A stretch of DNA of 29,723 nt, taken from positions 1-29,723 of the forward strand of contig JAZSMU010000019.1 of assembly GCA_045536045.1 (NCBI GenBank), given 5' to 3'. A program made the position numbers and the translations under genes. Each line of letters starts with the position of its first letter. Position 1 is the first letter of the stretch. Positions 1 to 6,759 of this stretch are shown here, one piece after another. The stretch is from RGIG1918 sp045536045. Lineage in GTDB: Bacteria; Cyanobacteriota; Vampirovibrionia; Gastranaerophilales; Gastranaerophilaceae. The notes below the pieces were generated by a model, which saw only the letters and a program-made list of their open reading frames with translations, did not search any database and was not told the DNA's origin.

Positions 1-1
1 T

Positions 2-151
2 TCGCTTGGTAACATTTTAAAAATTTCTCAAAAAGGCACAAAAGAAATTATTGCAACTGTAAAAAATCCTTATTTTTTAACTATTAAAGGCGACACATTG
101 TTTGTTTCGGAACAAGTTTCAAATACTGTTATGAAATTTAAGTTGTATTAA
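2..151 (+). CDS. C-terminal end of a beta-propeller-like protein (partial)
   Basis: An open frame enters from the left edge and ends at the TAA at 149-151, leaving 49 visible residues. The visible part reads as one propeller blade: a Gly-rich turn, an I-x-T-V-x-N-P-Y-x-L-T-I strand pair, then G-D-T-L-F-V-S-E-Q followed by S-N-T-V-M-K-F. That pattern (place the ligand, 'D-x-L-Y-V-S-D/E', then 'I-x-x-F') is typical of NHL-repeat or SMP-30-like propellers. Family membership is an inference from a single blade, so no substrate or function can be assigned. It converges on gyrA and shares its terminator. Confidence 0.6.
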   Translation, partial: SLGNILKISQKGTKEIIATVKNPYFLTIKGDTLFVSEQVSNTVMKFKLY

Positions 152-170
152 TTTATAATTTTAAATTAAA

Positions 171-197
171 AAAATGCTCCAATAAATGGAGCATTTT
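171..197. terminator. Bidirectional intrinsic terminator between converging genes
   Basis: A perfect 10-bp inverted repeat (171-180 with 188-197, AAAATGCTCC/GGAGCATTTT) encloses a 7-nt loop. T-rich sequence follows on the plus strand, and the complementary A-rich run at 161-170 gives a U-rich tail on the minus strand. It lies between the end of the partial propeller gene and the gyrA stop, so it probably serves both. Confidence 0.75.
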
Positions 198-213
198 AGT
201 ATATTTTATTTAA

Positions 214-2775
214 TTATTCTTGAACTTCAGGTTCATTACCTAAAAGATTTAAAGTTGCTTGAACTGTTGAATTATCTTCAGGAAGAGTTTCTTTTTGAAT
301 TTCAATTTCATCTTCTTCATCTGGTTCAACAATTTTATTAACAGAAACAACGCTGTCGCCTTCTGTTAAGTTTTGAACTTTAACACCTGTTGCAGGTCTG
401 CCTTGTCTTGAAATTGCTGAAGCACTAACTCTTGTAACGACTCCATTTGCTGAAACAACCATAATTTCATCTTTTTCTTCAACAATGGTTAAAGCTACAA
501 GTCTTGAAGCACTAGATTTGAATTTGGTTGCAATTAAACCTAAACCACCTCTATTCTGTGCTCTAAATTCAGAAAGTTTAGAACGTTTTCCAAATCCGTC
601 TGAAGTTAATACCAATAGGTCTGCGTCATATTCTTGAGGAACAATATCGCAACCAATGATAAAGTCATCTGAACGCAACTTCATACTTACAACACCTCTA
701 GCAGAACGTCCTAGTGGGCGTAAGTCATTAACTGGGAAGCGAATTGCCATACCACAAGAAGTGCCAATTATGATTTCATCATTTTCTTGAGCTAATTTTA
801 CCCAGTTTAGAGTATCGCCATCATTTAAGCCTATTGCAATAATTCCTGTTCTTCTAATGTTTTTGAAGTTTTCAAGCTCAATTTTTTTGATTGAGCCTTG
901 TTTTGTAAGCATAATCAAATTCAAATCTGGTCTGAATTCTTTAACAGGAACAACTGCTGTAATTTTTTCATCTTGGTCTATTGGAAGAACATTAATAATA
1001 GGAAGTCCTTTAGCTTGACGACCACCTTCTGGGAAGTCATAAACATTCAAGCTGTAGCAAACGCCCTTAGATGAGAAGAATAGGACTTTATCGTGCATCA
1101 TTGCAGTAAAGAACATATCAACATCATCATCTTCTTTTGTTTTCATTCCACCTTTGCCTCTTGTTGCACGGTTTTGGCGTTCAAAAGTGTCTAGTGAAAT
1201 TCTTTTAATGTATCCTTGACGAGTGATAAACACAGCCATTTGTGTGTTTGGTGTTAAGTCTTCAATTGAAACTTCGCCTTCGTCTTGAACAATTTGAGTT
1301 TTTCTATCGTCGCCAAATTTTGTTTTATCTTCTAAAAGTTCTTCTTTAATAATGTTAAGAACTTTTTGTCTGTCAGCCAATATTGCTTCATATTCTTTAA
1401 TTTTTTCTAATAAGCCTTGATATTCAGCTTTGATTTTGTCTTGTTCAAGACCTGTTAATCTTCTTAATTGCATTTCAAGAATTGCATTAGATTGTTCAAG
1501 GTCTAAGCCAAATCTTTCCATTAAGCCTTGACGAGCTGTTTCCATATTTGGAGATTTTTTAATTAACTCAATAACTTCATCTAGAGCATTAAGGGCAATA
1601 ATTAAACCTTCTAAAATATGAGCTCTGATTCTAGCCTTTTTAAGGAAGAAAATAGTTCTTCTTGTAACAACTTCAACTCTGTGCTCAACAAATTCATTAA
1701 GAACTTCATATAAGTTAAGAAGTCTTGGTTGTTTGCCAACAAGAGCTACAAGGTTTACACCAAAGCTTGAAGTTAGAGCTGTGAATTTGAATAGGTTATT
1801 TCTAACAACATCAGGCTTAGCATCACGCTTAAGCTCAATAACTATTCTCATACCCTCTCTATCAGATTCATCTCTAATATCTGAAATACCTGTTAATTTG
1901 CCATCTTTAACAAGCTCAGCAATTTTTTCAATTAATTGTGCTTTGTTAACTTGGTATGGAATTTCGTCAATAATAATTGCAGTTCTAGATTGTCTGCCTC
2001 CACCACCTTGCAATTCTTCAAAGTGAGAAACACCTTTCATTTTAATTGAACCACGACCAGTTTCGTAGGCTTGTTTAATGTCTTGAGTTCCTAGAATTGT
2101 TGCAGCCGTTGGGAAGTCTGGACCTTTGATATAAGTCATCAATTCTTGAGTTGTGATGTTTGGATTATCAATTAAAGCAATTGTTCCATCTACAACTTCG
2201 CTTAAGTTATGAGGTGGAATGTTTGTTGCCATACCAACTGCGATACCAGAACAACCATTTAAAAGAAGCATTGGAAGTCTTGTTGGAAGAACCATAGGCT
2301 CCATTAATGAACCGTCAAAGTTTGGAGTAAATTCAACAGTTTCGCAATCAATATCAGCTAACATTGCTGTGGTAACTTTATGCATACGTGCTTCTGTATA
2401 ACGCATTGCAGCAGCTCCGTCGCCGTCAATTGAACCAAAGTTTCCATGACCATCTACAACTAAGTATCTTGTGTTGAAATCTTGTGCTAAGCGAACAAGA
2501 GCTTCATAAACAGAGCTATCGCCGTGTGGGTGGTATTTACCTAAAACTTCCCCAACGATTCTGGCACATTTTTTGTATGGTTTATCTGGATACATGCCAA
2601 GTTCATTCATGGCATATAAAATTCTTCTATGAACAGGTTTAAGTCCATCCCTAACATCAGGTAAAGCACGACCTATGATAACACTCATAGCGTAGTCTAT
2701 GTAGCACTTTTTCATTTCCCCTTTGATGTCAACAGGAACGATTTTTCCATGGTTAAATAAGTTAGCTTGACTCAC
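214..2775 (-). CDS. gyrA: DNA gyrase subunit A
   Basis: Breakage-reunion subunit of the type IIA topoisomerase that introduces negative supercoils. The 853 residues match normal GyrA length. The catalytic tyrosine is Tyr126 in A-A-M-R-Y-T-E-A-R. The quinolone-determining region reads H-P-H-G-D-S-S-V-Y-E (82-91), with Ser87 and Glu91 at the positions equivalent to E. coli Ser83 and Asp87, so no classic resistance substitution is present. The C-terminal propeller carries a GyrA-box variant, QNRATRGKGG, at 534-543, which argues for GyrA rather than ParC. The tail (about 815-853) is acidic. The start is GTG at 2773-2775, preceded by AAGGAGAAGGAG. It is the last gene of holA-holB-gyrA, 66 bp after holB. 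Confidence 0.95.
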   Translation of the reverse strand: MSQANLFNHGKIVPVDIKGEMKKCYIDYAMSVIIGRALPDVRDGLKPVHRRILYAMNELGMYPDKPYKKCARIVGEVLGKYHPHGDSSVYEALVRLAQDFNTRYLVVDGHGNFGSIDGDGAAAMRYTEARMHKVTTAMLADIDCETVEFTPNFDGSLMEPMVLPTRLPMLLLNGCSGIAVGMATNIPPHNLSEVVDGTIALIDNPNITTQELMTYIKGPDFPTAATILGTQDIKQAYETGRGSIKMKGVSHFEELQGGGGRQSRTAIIIDEIPYQVNKAQLIEKIAELVKDGKLTGISDIRDESDREGMRIVIELKRDAKPDVVRNNLFKFTALTSSFGVNLVALVGKQPRLLNLYEVLNEFVEHRVEVVTRRTIFFLKKARIRAHILEGLIIALNALDEVIELIKKSPNMETARQGLMERFGLDLEQSNAILEMQLRRLTGLEQDKIKAEYQGLLEKIKEYEAILADRQKVLNIIKEELLEDKTKFGDDRKTQIVQDEGEVSIEDLTPNTQMAVFITRQGYIKRISLDTFERQNRATRGKGGMKTKEDDDVDMFFTAMMHDKVLFFSSKGVCYSLNVYDFPEGGRQAKGLPIINVLPIDQDEKITAVVPVKEFRPDLNLIMLTKQGSIKKIELENFKNIRRTGIIAIGLNDGDTLNWVKLAQENDEIIIGTSCGMAIRFPVNDLRPLGRSARGVVSMKLRSDDFIIGCDIVPQEYDADLLVLTSDGFGKRSKLSEFRAQNRGGLGLIATKFKSSASRLVALTIVEEKDEIMVVSANGVVTRVSASAISRQGRPATGVKVQNLTEGDSVVSVNKIVEPDEEDEIEIQKETLPEDNSTVQATLNLLGNEPEVQE

Positions 2776-2841
2776 TTTAATCTCCTTCTCCTTAAGAAAA
2801 TATTACTATAAAAAAGAGATTTTGCAAAAATCTTAACAAAA

Positions 2842-3795
2842 TTATTTATGAACAAGCTCAATTAAAAGCCAATCTAAAACATTTTTTGTTTGCATTGAGG
2901 CTTTAATCATTTTTTCGGCTTTATATATTTTTTTAGTGTCTTCTCTAAATATTTTTATAAAATTTTTATTGCCTGCATTTGCCTTTAAAAGCTCTGAAAA
3001 ATAATTAGCAAGCATGGTTATAAGGTTTATAGATAAAATTGAATTTTCTTTAATATAAGTTTGAAGTTTTGCAGAAATTTCAAGTGCTTCATAAAGGTCA
3101 AAATTTGGATAATTTTTAAATAGGCTATTAATATAACTACTTTCAGATTTATCTATTTTTTCAGGCATTTTGAATATTTGAGAACGTGAAACAATTGTTG
3201 AAATTATGTTTTCTTTATTGTTCGTTAAAAAGAAAAAAGTTGTTCTTTTTGGTGGTTCTTCAACTGATTTCAGAATAACATTTGCAGCCCTGTCTTGAAA
3301 AATTTTGCGATTTAATGGTTCTGGGTGCCAATCTTCTTTTATTTGATAATTTAGAGAAGAATATTTTTCAAGTTTTGCTCTTTCAACTTCAGATAATTCT
3401 TCAGATTTTGCGTCTAAAAATATAAAAATTCTGTGATAATCAGATGTTTCCTCAAGTTTTTTGGCAATTTCTGTGCATTGGTTTGCAGAAATTACAGTTT
3501 TAGATTTGTCGCCGTCAGCTTCTTTAAAATCAATTGGGCTAACCAAAATAATGCTTGGGTGTTGCATATCTCTTGTCCAATTGCAGTTTCTGCAAAAACA
3601 AAATTCTTCTTTATCGTTTTCGCAATTCAATATTCTTGATAATTCAAGAGCTAAAAATAGCCCGCCCCAAGTGTCTGAGCCTTCTAAAATAATTGATTGT
3701 GGAAATGAAGTTTTATCTTCAAAATATTTAGATAATTTTTCTTCAAAATATTTTGCAACAAAAGGAAAATTATTGTGAAAAACAGAATTTAGCAT
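2842..3795 (-). CDS. holB: DNA polymerase III clamp-loader subunit delta' (HolB-like)
   Basis: Probable delta' subunit, the non-ATP-hydrolysing AAA+ member of the sliding-clamp loader. The N-terminal segment has a degenerate nucleotide site (L-E-G-S-D-T-W-G-G-L, around 37-46) without the P-loop Lys, as expected for delta'. Four cysteines at 58, 66, 68 and 71 form the zinc module, though the spacing C-x7-C-x-C-x2-C is tighter than the one I recall for E. coli. A sensor-1-like stretch, F-F-F-L-T-N-N-K-E-N (187-196), is followed by I-V-S-R-S-Q, where the family SRC motif reads SRS. An insert around 130-165 is rich in charged residues. Its start overlaps the holA stop by 7 nt. The assignment rests on motifs plus the holA neighbour; a DnaX-like paralogue is the alternative. 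Confidence 0.82.
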   Translation of the reverse strand: MLNSVFHNNFPFVAKYFEEKLSKYFEDKTSFPQSIILEGSDTWGGLFLALELSRILNCENDKEEFCFCRNCNWTRDMQHPSIILVSPIDFKEADGDKSKTVISANQCTEIAKKLEETSDYHRIFIFLDAKSEELSEVERAKLEKYSSLNYQIKEDWHPEPLNRKIFQDRAANVILKSVEEPPKRTTFFFLTNNKENIISTIVSRSQIFKMPEKIDKSESSYINSLFKNYPNFDLYEALEISAKLQTYIKENSILSINLITMLANYFSELLKANAGNKNFIKIFREDTKKIYKAEKMIKASMQTKNVLDWLLIELVHK

Positions 3796-4778
3796 AATTT
3801 TCCTCCCAAAAGCATTCTTTCAAAAGCAAGCATTGGCTCTTTGTATTCGCCAGTTTTGAGTTTAAATTCAATTATTGATAAATTTTGCTTAATTCTTATG
3901 AGCTCATTTAATGGCACATTTTGAATTTTTTTCTGATTAATATAAACAACACCATCTGTTTGCCCTAACATTCTTGCAATTTCTGATGTTGGATATTTGC
4001 TAGAATAAAGTTTAGTTTGCAAAAGTTTTAAAAAATTTGTTTGAAGAATGGCTAAAATTTGCAAATAGTGCGTTTTGTCAAGCATATTCAAAATTTTTGC
4101 CAATGTTTCTTCGGTTTTATTTTCTAAAATTAAATCAACAGTTTTGAATACATCTTCATTAACAACTGAAATTTCAGCAATCATATCTTTTGTAATTTTT
4201 GTGTTCGGATGAGCATAAAGTTTTAATTTTTCTAATTGAGAATCAATATCAATTAAATACACCCCAACAGTTTCAACAAGGCAAATTATGGCTTCATCTG
4301 TTAGTGTTATCCCTTTTTCTTTGCCAATTTTTTGAATAATTGGGATAAATTTAGCGTTTTCATATGTTTTAAATTGAGGTGCAAACTCTTTAACCGTTCC
4401 TAATTTGGTAAATGCTTTATATATTTTTTTTCTTTTATCTGGTTTTTTTTCAGGGTTGTGTTCAAGCTGGCAAGTAAAAACAACATGAACATTTGGGTTA
4501 ACTAAGCTCATTTTTTCAATAACTTTTTCAAGTTCTTCATCAGAAACTGCGCCTTTTTTTGCTCCAAGCAAGGTTTTGTTGAATTTTATAATGTGCATTG
4601 TCGGACCAAAAAGCATAGGATTTGAAAGCAAAATTTCTTGAATAGTTTTTCCGTTTGGGTTGTCGTGTTTCATATAATTAAGCTCTGAAACATTACTTCC
4701 CAAAACATCTTTTTTCAAACTTTTCAGCTCTTTATCTAATAAATATTCTTCTTCTCCAAAGAATAAATATACAGGCAT
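3789..4778 (-). CDS. holA: DNA polymerase III clamp-loader subunit delta (HolA)
   Basis: Delta subunit, which opens the beta sliding clamp during loading. The N-terminus P-V-Y-L-F-F-G-E-E-E-Y-L-L-D is the typical HolA opening, where the family has a degenerate 'Y-G-x-E/D' P-loop region. The middle has the usual V-V-F-T-C strand (around 140) and a Lys-rich linker ending in K-E-F. The C-terminal helical collar contains the I-A-R-M-L-G motif followed by V-Y-x-x-x-K-K, close to the family's 'A-K-x-L-G-x-H-P-Y-x-x-K-K'. The 329 residues are a normal length. The ATG has a good GGGGAC Shine-Dalgarno. It is the first gene of the holA-holB-gyrA unit and has its own promoter at 4806-4834. Confidence 0.9.
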   Translation of the reverse strand: MPVYLFFGEEEYLLDKELKSLKKDVLGSNVSELNYMKHDNPNGKTIQEILLSNPMLFGPTMHIIKFNKTLLGAKKGAVSDEELEKVIEKMSLVNPNVHVVFTCQLEHNPEKKPDKRKKIYKAFTKLGTVKEFAPQFKTYENAKFIPIIQKIGKEKGITLTDEAIICLVETVGVYLIDIDSQLEKLKLYAHPNTKITKDMIAEISVVNEDVFKTVDLILENKTEETLAKILNMLDKTHYLQILAILQTNFLKLLQTKLYSSKYPTSEIARMLGQTDGVVYINQKKIQNVPLNELIRIKQNLSIIEFKLKTGEYKEPMLAFERMLLGGKLC

Positions 4779-4805
4779 TTTTGTCCCCTTTGAGTATTGC
4801 TAAAG

Positions 4806-4834
4806 ATTATAGCACAAAATTTTGCATACAAAAA
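4806..4834 (-). promoter_or_regulatory. Promoter for holA-holB-gyrA
   Basis: On the minus strand a TGC-TATAAT extended -10 (4806-4814) is placed about 28 bp from the holA ATG. The hexamer 17 bp upstream (4829-4834, TTTTTG) is a weak -35 and overlaps the T-run of the upstream ycf23 terminator. The perfect -10 with its TGn extension is the main evidence. Confidence 0.55.
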
Positions 4835-4856
4835 AAGCACCCATAATGAGTGCTTT
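4830..4856 (-). terminator. Intrinsic terminator of ycf23
   Basis: The minus strand folds into a 9-bp stem (4856-4848 with 4842-4834, AAAGCACTC/GGGTGCTTT, one G-U pair) with a 5-nt loop and continues into a T-run at 4833-4830. It lies 20 bp beyond the ycf23 stop and insulates it from the holA operon. Confidence 0.75.
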
Positions 4857-4876
4857 CTTGAAACATTTTAAACAAA

Positions 4877-5620
4877 TTAAACTAAAGCATTTACTCTGAT
4901 ATCGCCCATAACCTTGTTTCTGTATGCAACAGAACCAACAATTTGGCGAACAGCTGCTATCATAGCAATTTGAGTATCTAGTTTATTAATGCAAGAACCA
5001 ACGCCAACTGCACTAGCACCTGAAGCAAATGCCATTGGAACAGTTTGAGGAGTTAAGCCACTTGCTGTCATAATTGGAACATTAACTCTTTTAACAAGTT
5101 CTAATGTGTTTGAAATTGTGCTTTGTGCTTTTTGGCTAGCTTTATTAACACCTTCTGTTTGAATTAAATCAACACCTAGAATTTCAAGTTTTTCAGCTAG
5201 TTCAATTTGGTCTTCAATTGATAAAGTTCCTGGAATTGTGACTGAAATAAATGTTTCATATTTAGATAATAAATCCATTGTTTCTAGAGTGATTTCATAA
5301 ACTTCATTAGCTGATAAAGACGCATTAATTTTATATAGTGCTTCAAAGTTTCCAATTTCAACTGCATCAGCACCTGCTCTAACTGCATTTAAAAGTGCAA
5401 AAGGTTGTGTTGATGAAGCAAAAATTGGTAGTTTTGTATTTTCTTTTGCAATTTTAATGATATCTTCTCTAGCTGCAACATCAACAGCACTTGCAAGACC
5501 AGATTGAGCTGCAATTGCAACCTTTTTGACTAATGCTTCATTATAATTATCAATGCCTGAAATAACCTTGATTGCCCTTTTTTCTCTTAAGTGTTTTTTG
5601 AAAACTTCAATTTTTTTCAT
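4877..5620 (-). CDS. ycf23: Ycf23/DUF561 TIM-barrel protein
   Basis: A complete 247-residue protein that I recognise as Ycf23 (DUF561), a phosphate-binding-type TIM barrel found in cyanobacteria and red-lineage plastids and of unresolved biochemical function. Diagnostic segments, in order: R-A-I-K-V-I-S-G-I-D-N-Y (15-26), V-D-V-A-A-R-E-D (46-53), V-E-I-G-N-F-E-A-L-Y (87-96), S-V-T-I-P (126-130), L-I-Q-T-E-G (152-157) and T-A-S-G-L-T-P-Q-T-V (185-194). A Gly-rich phosphate-binding end, A-S-G-A-S-A-V-G-V-G-S-C (199-210), closes the barrel. The ATG has only a purine-rich AAAGAAG as ribosome site. It has its own promoter and terminator, so it is probably monocistronic. A general class-I aldolase or thiazole-synthase-like barrel is the less likely alternative. 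Confidence 0.85.
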   Translation of the reverse strand: MKKIEVFKKHLREKRAIKVISGIDNYNEALVKKVAIAAQSGLASAVDVAAREDIIKIAKENTKLPIFASSTQPFALLNAVRAGADAVEIGNFEALYKINASLSANEVYEITLETMDLLSKYETFISVTIPGTLSIEDQIELAEKLEILGVDLIQTEGVNKASQKAQSTISNTLELVKRVNVPIMTASGLTPQTVPMAFASGASAVGVGSCINKLDTQIAMIAAVRQIVGSVAYRNKVMGDIRVNALV

Positions 5621-5649
5621 TTTTTCTTCTTTCTTTAAAACTTCCTAAA

Positions 5650-5678
5650 ATGCTAGCACGATATAGAAAATTAGGCAA
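5650..5678 (-). promoter_or_regulatory. Promoter for ycf23
   Basis: The minus strand carries TTGCCT (5678-5673), a 17-bp spacer and TAGCAT (5655-5650) preceded by TGC, an extended -10. The predicted start is about 7 nt further on, leaving a short leader before the ycf23 ATG. Confidence 0.5.
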
Positions 5679-5716
5679 TTAATTTAAGTTAATTATTCTT
5701 AATAATCTATTTTGCT

Positions 5717-6436
5717 ATGTACCAATTAAACTTCCTTAAATTAAAAAAAACAAAATTTTGTAAAAAATTGATTATTTTTCAGGCTCTTTTAATATTTCTT
5801 AATATTTCTTCGCCTGCACTATCTTTTTCTGGTGAGCTTTCTCAAGACGAAATTAGGACAATAAATATATATGAAAAAACAAATCCCTCAATTGTTTCAA
5901 TTGAGGCAGACACAAAAGAAGGAGTTTCAACAGGAACAGGCTGTGTTGTAACTTCTGACGGAATAATTTTAACAAGTATGCATGTTGTTGCTGGTGCTTC
6001 AAATATTGAAATTACAATTCATAATGGGCAAAATTATAGTGCCAAAATTATTGCAATATTAAAAAATAACAATGATTTAGCCCTTTTGAAAATCAATCCA
6101 AAAGCTCCTTTAATTCCAGCAAAATTTGGAGATTCTGAAGAAATTAAAGTTGGGCAAAGAGTGCTTACGATAGGGAATCCGTTTGGTTTTAATGGAACTT
6201 TAACTACAGGAATTGTGTCTAGAATTGATTATGAAAGAAATAAAATTCAAACAGACGCAGCAATAAATCCAGGTTGTTCTGGTGGCCCATTAATTACTAT
6301 GAAAGGCGAAATTATAGGAATAAACCAAGCAATATATAACCCAGACAATAATCGTTCAAACATTGGAATAGGTTTTGCTGTTCCTATTAATAATGCAAAA
6401 GATTTTATACAAACTTCTCTAATGTTTAAAAAATAA
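5717..6436 (+). CDS. HtrA/DegP-type serine protease without PDZ domain
   Basis: Trypsin-like S1C protease, probably acting in the periplasm. A basic N-terminus and hydrophobic segment (about 17-37, ending P-A-L-S-F-S) form a signal peptide or anchor. The catalytic triad is visible: His89 in T-S-M-H-V-V-A-G, Asp120 in N-N-N-D-L-A-L-L, and Ser188 in N-P-G-C-S-G-G-P-L. The usual N-P-G-N-S-G-G-P has Cys in place of Asn just before the nucleophile. The protein ends at residue 239, just after the F-A-V-P-I strand. It therefore consists of the protease domain alone, with no PDZ domain and no room for one. The ATG has no Shine-Dalgarno; TAATCT lies 8 nt upstream, so a leaderless message is possible. 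It diverges from ycf23. Confidence 0.9.
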   Translation: MYQLNFLKLKKTKFCKKLIIFQALLIFLNISSPALSFSGELSQDEIRTINIYEKTNPSIVSIEADTKEGVSTGTGCVVTSDGIILTSMHVVAGASNIEITIHNGQNYSAKIIAILKNNNDLALLKINPKAPLIPAKFGDSEEIKVGQRVLTIGNPFGFNGTLTTGIVSRIDYERNKIQTDAAINPGCSGGPLITMKGEIIGINQAIYNPDNNRSNIGIGFAVPINNAKDFIQTSLMFKK

Positions 6437-6589
6437 TTACTCTCTATCAACCCAAACAAAGGTTTTTTCGCCCATTTCTCTAAATGGATTATTTTGAAAT
6501 TTGGTTTCTAGATTAGATTTTTTAATTTCTTTGTTATATTTTTCAGCTTTTTTGTTTGTCATTTTTAAATATTCAATAAATTTACCCAT
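6437..6589 (-). CDS. Small 50-residue basic protein of unknown function
   Basis: An ATG at 6587-6589 opens a 50-codon frame ending at the TAA at 6437-6439, directly abutting the stop of the converging protease gene. A ribosome-binding AGG lies 8 nt before the ATG on the minus strand. The protein is Lys-rich in its first half and ends K-T-F-V-W-V-D-R-E, with an aromatic patch. The composition is not random: Pro, Trp and Phe cluster near the end, and codon use resembles neighbouring genes. There is no signal peptide or membrane segment. I do not recognise the family. This frame fills most of an otherwise empty 323-bp gap. Confidence 0.55.
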   Translation of the reverse strand: MGKFIEYLKMTNKKAEKYNKEIKKSNLETKFQNNPFREMGEKTFVWVDRE

Positions 6590-6720
6590 AAAAATACCTG
6601 TTTTTTGTTCAATAATATGTTAATTTTTTTTGGGTAAAAAAATAATCTCATTTTTTCTAATCTTGATTGCCGAAATTATTGATTTTTTTATGTAAATTTC
6701 TAGCTTATATATTTTTTTTC

Positions 6721-6754
6721 TGCTACAATTTTTGGTAATAAAATTATTGGGGAG
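6721..6754 (+). promoter_or_regulatory. Promoter and ribosome site of the efflux operon
   Basis: TGC-TACAAT (6721-6729) is an extended -10. The hexamer 17 bp upstream (6701-6706, TAGCTT) is a poor -35, within a strongly T-rich stretch. GGGGAG at 6749-6754 lies 5 nt before the ATG of the membrane fusion protein. The rest of the region from 6590 shows only A+T-rich sequence with no further gene. Confidence 0.45.
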
Positions 6755-6759
6755 AATTT

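Noticed and set aside
1733..2026. Open frame of 97 codons antisense to gyrA
   Set aside because: It lies wholly within the conserved core of gyrA. It has no ribosome site and its composition is the mirror of the gyrA codons.
214..2775. Topoisomerase IV subunit ParC instead of GyrA
   Set aside because: A GyrA-box-like motif and a full six-blade-sized C-terminal region with an acidic tail favour GyrA.
6247..6459. Open frame of 70 codons antisense to the protease end
   Set aside because: It covers the catalytic Ser region of a real protease gene and competes with the better-supported 50-codon gene that starts outside it.
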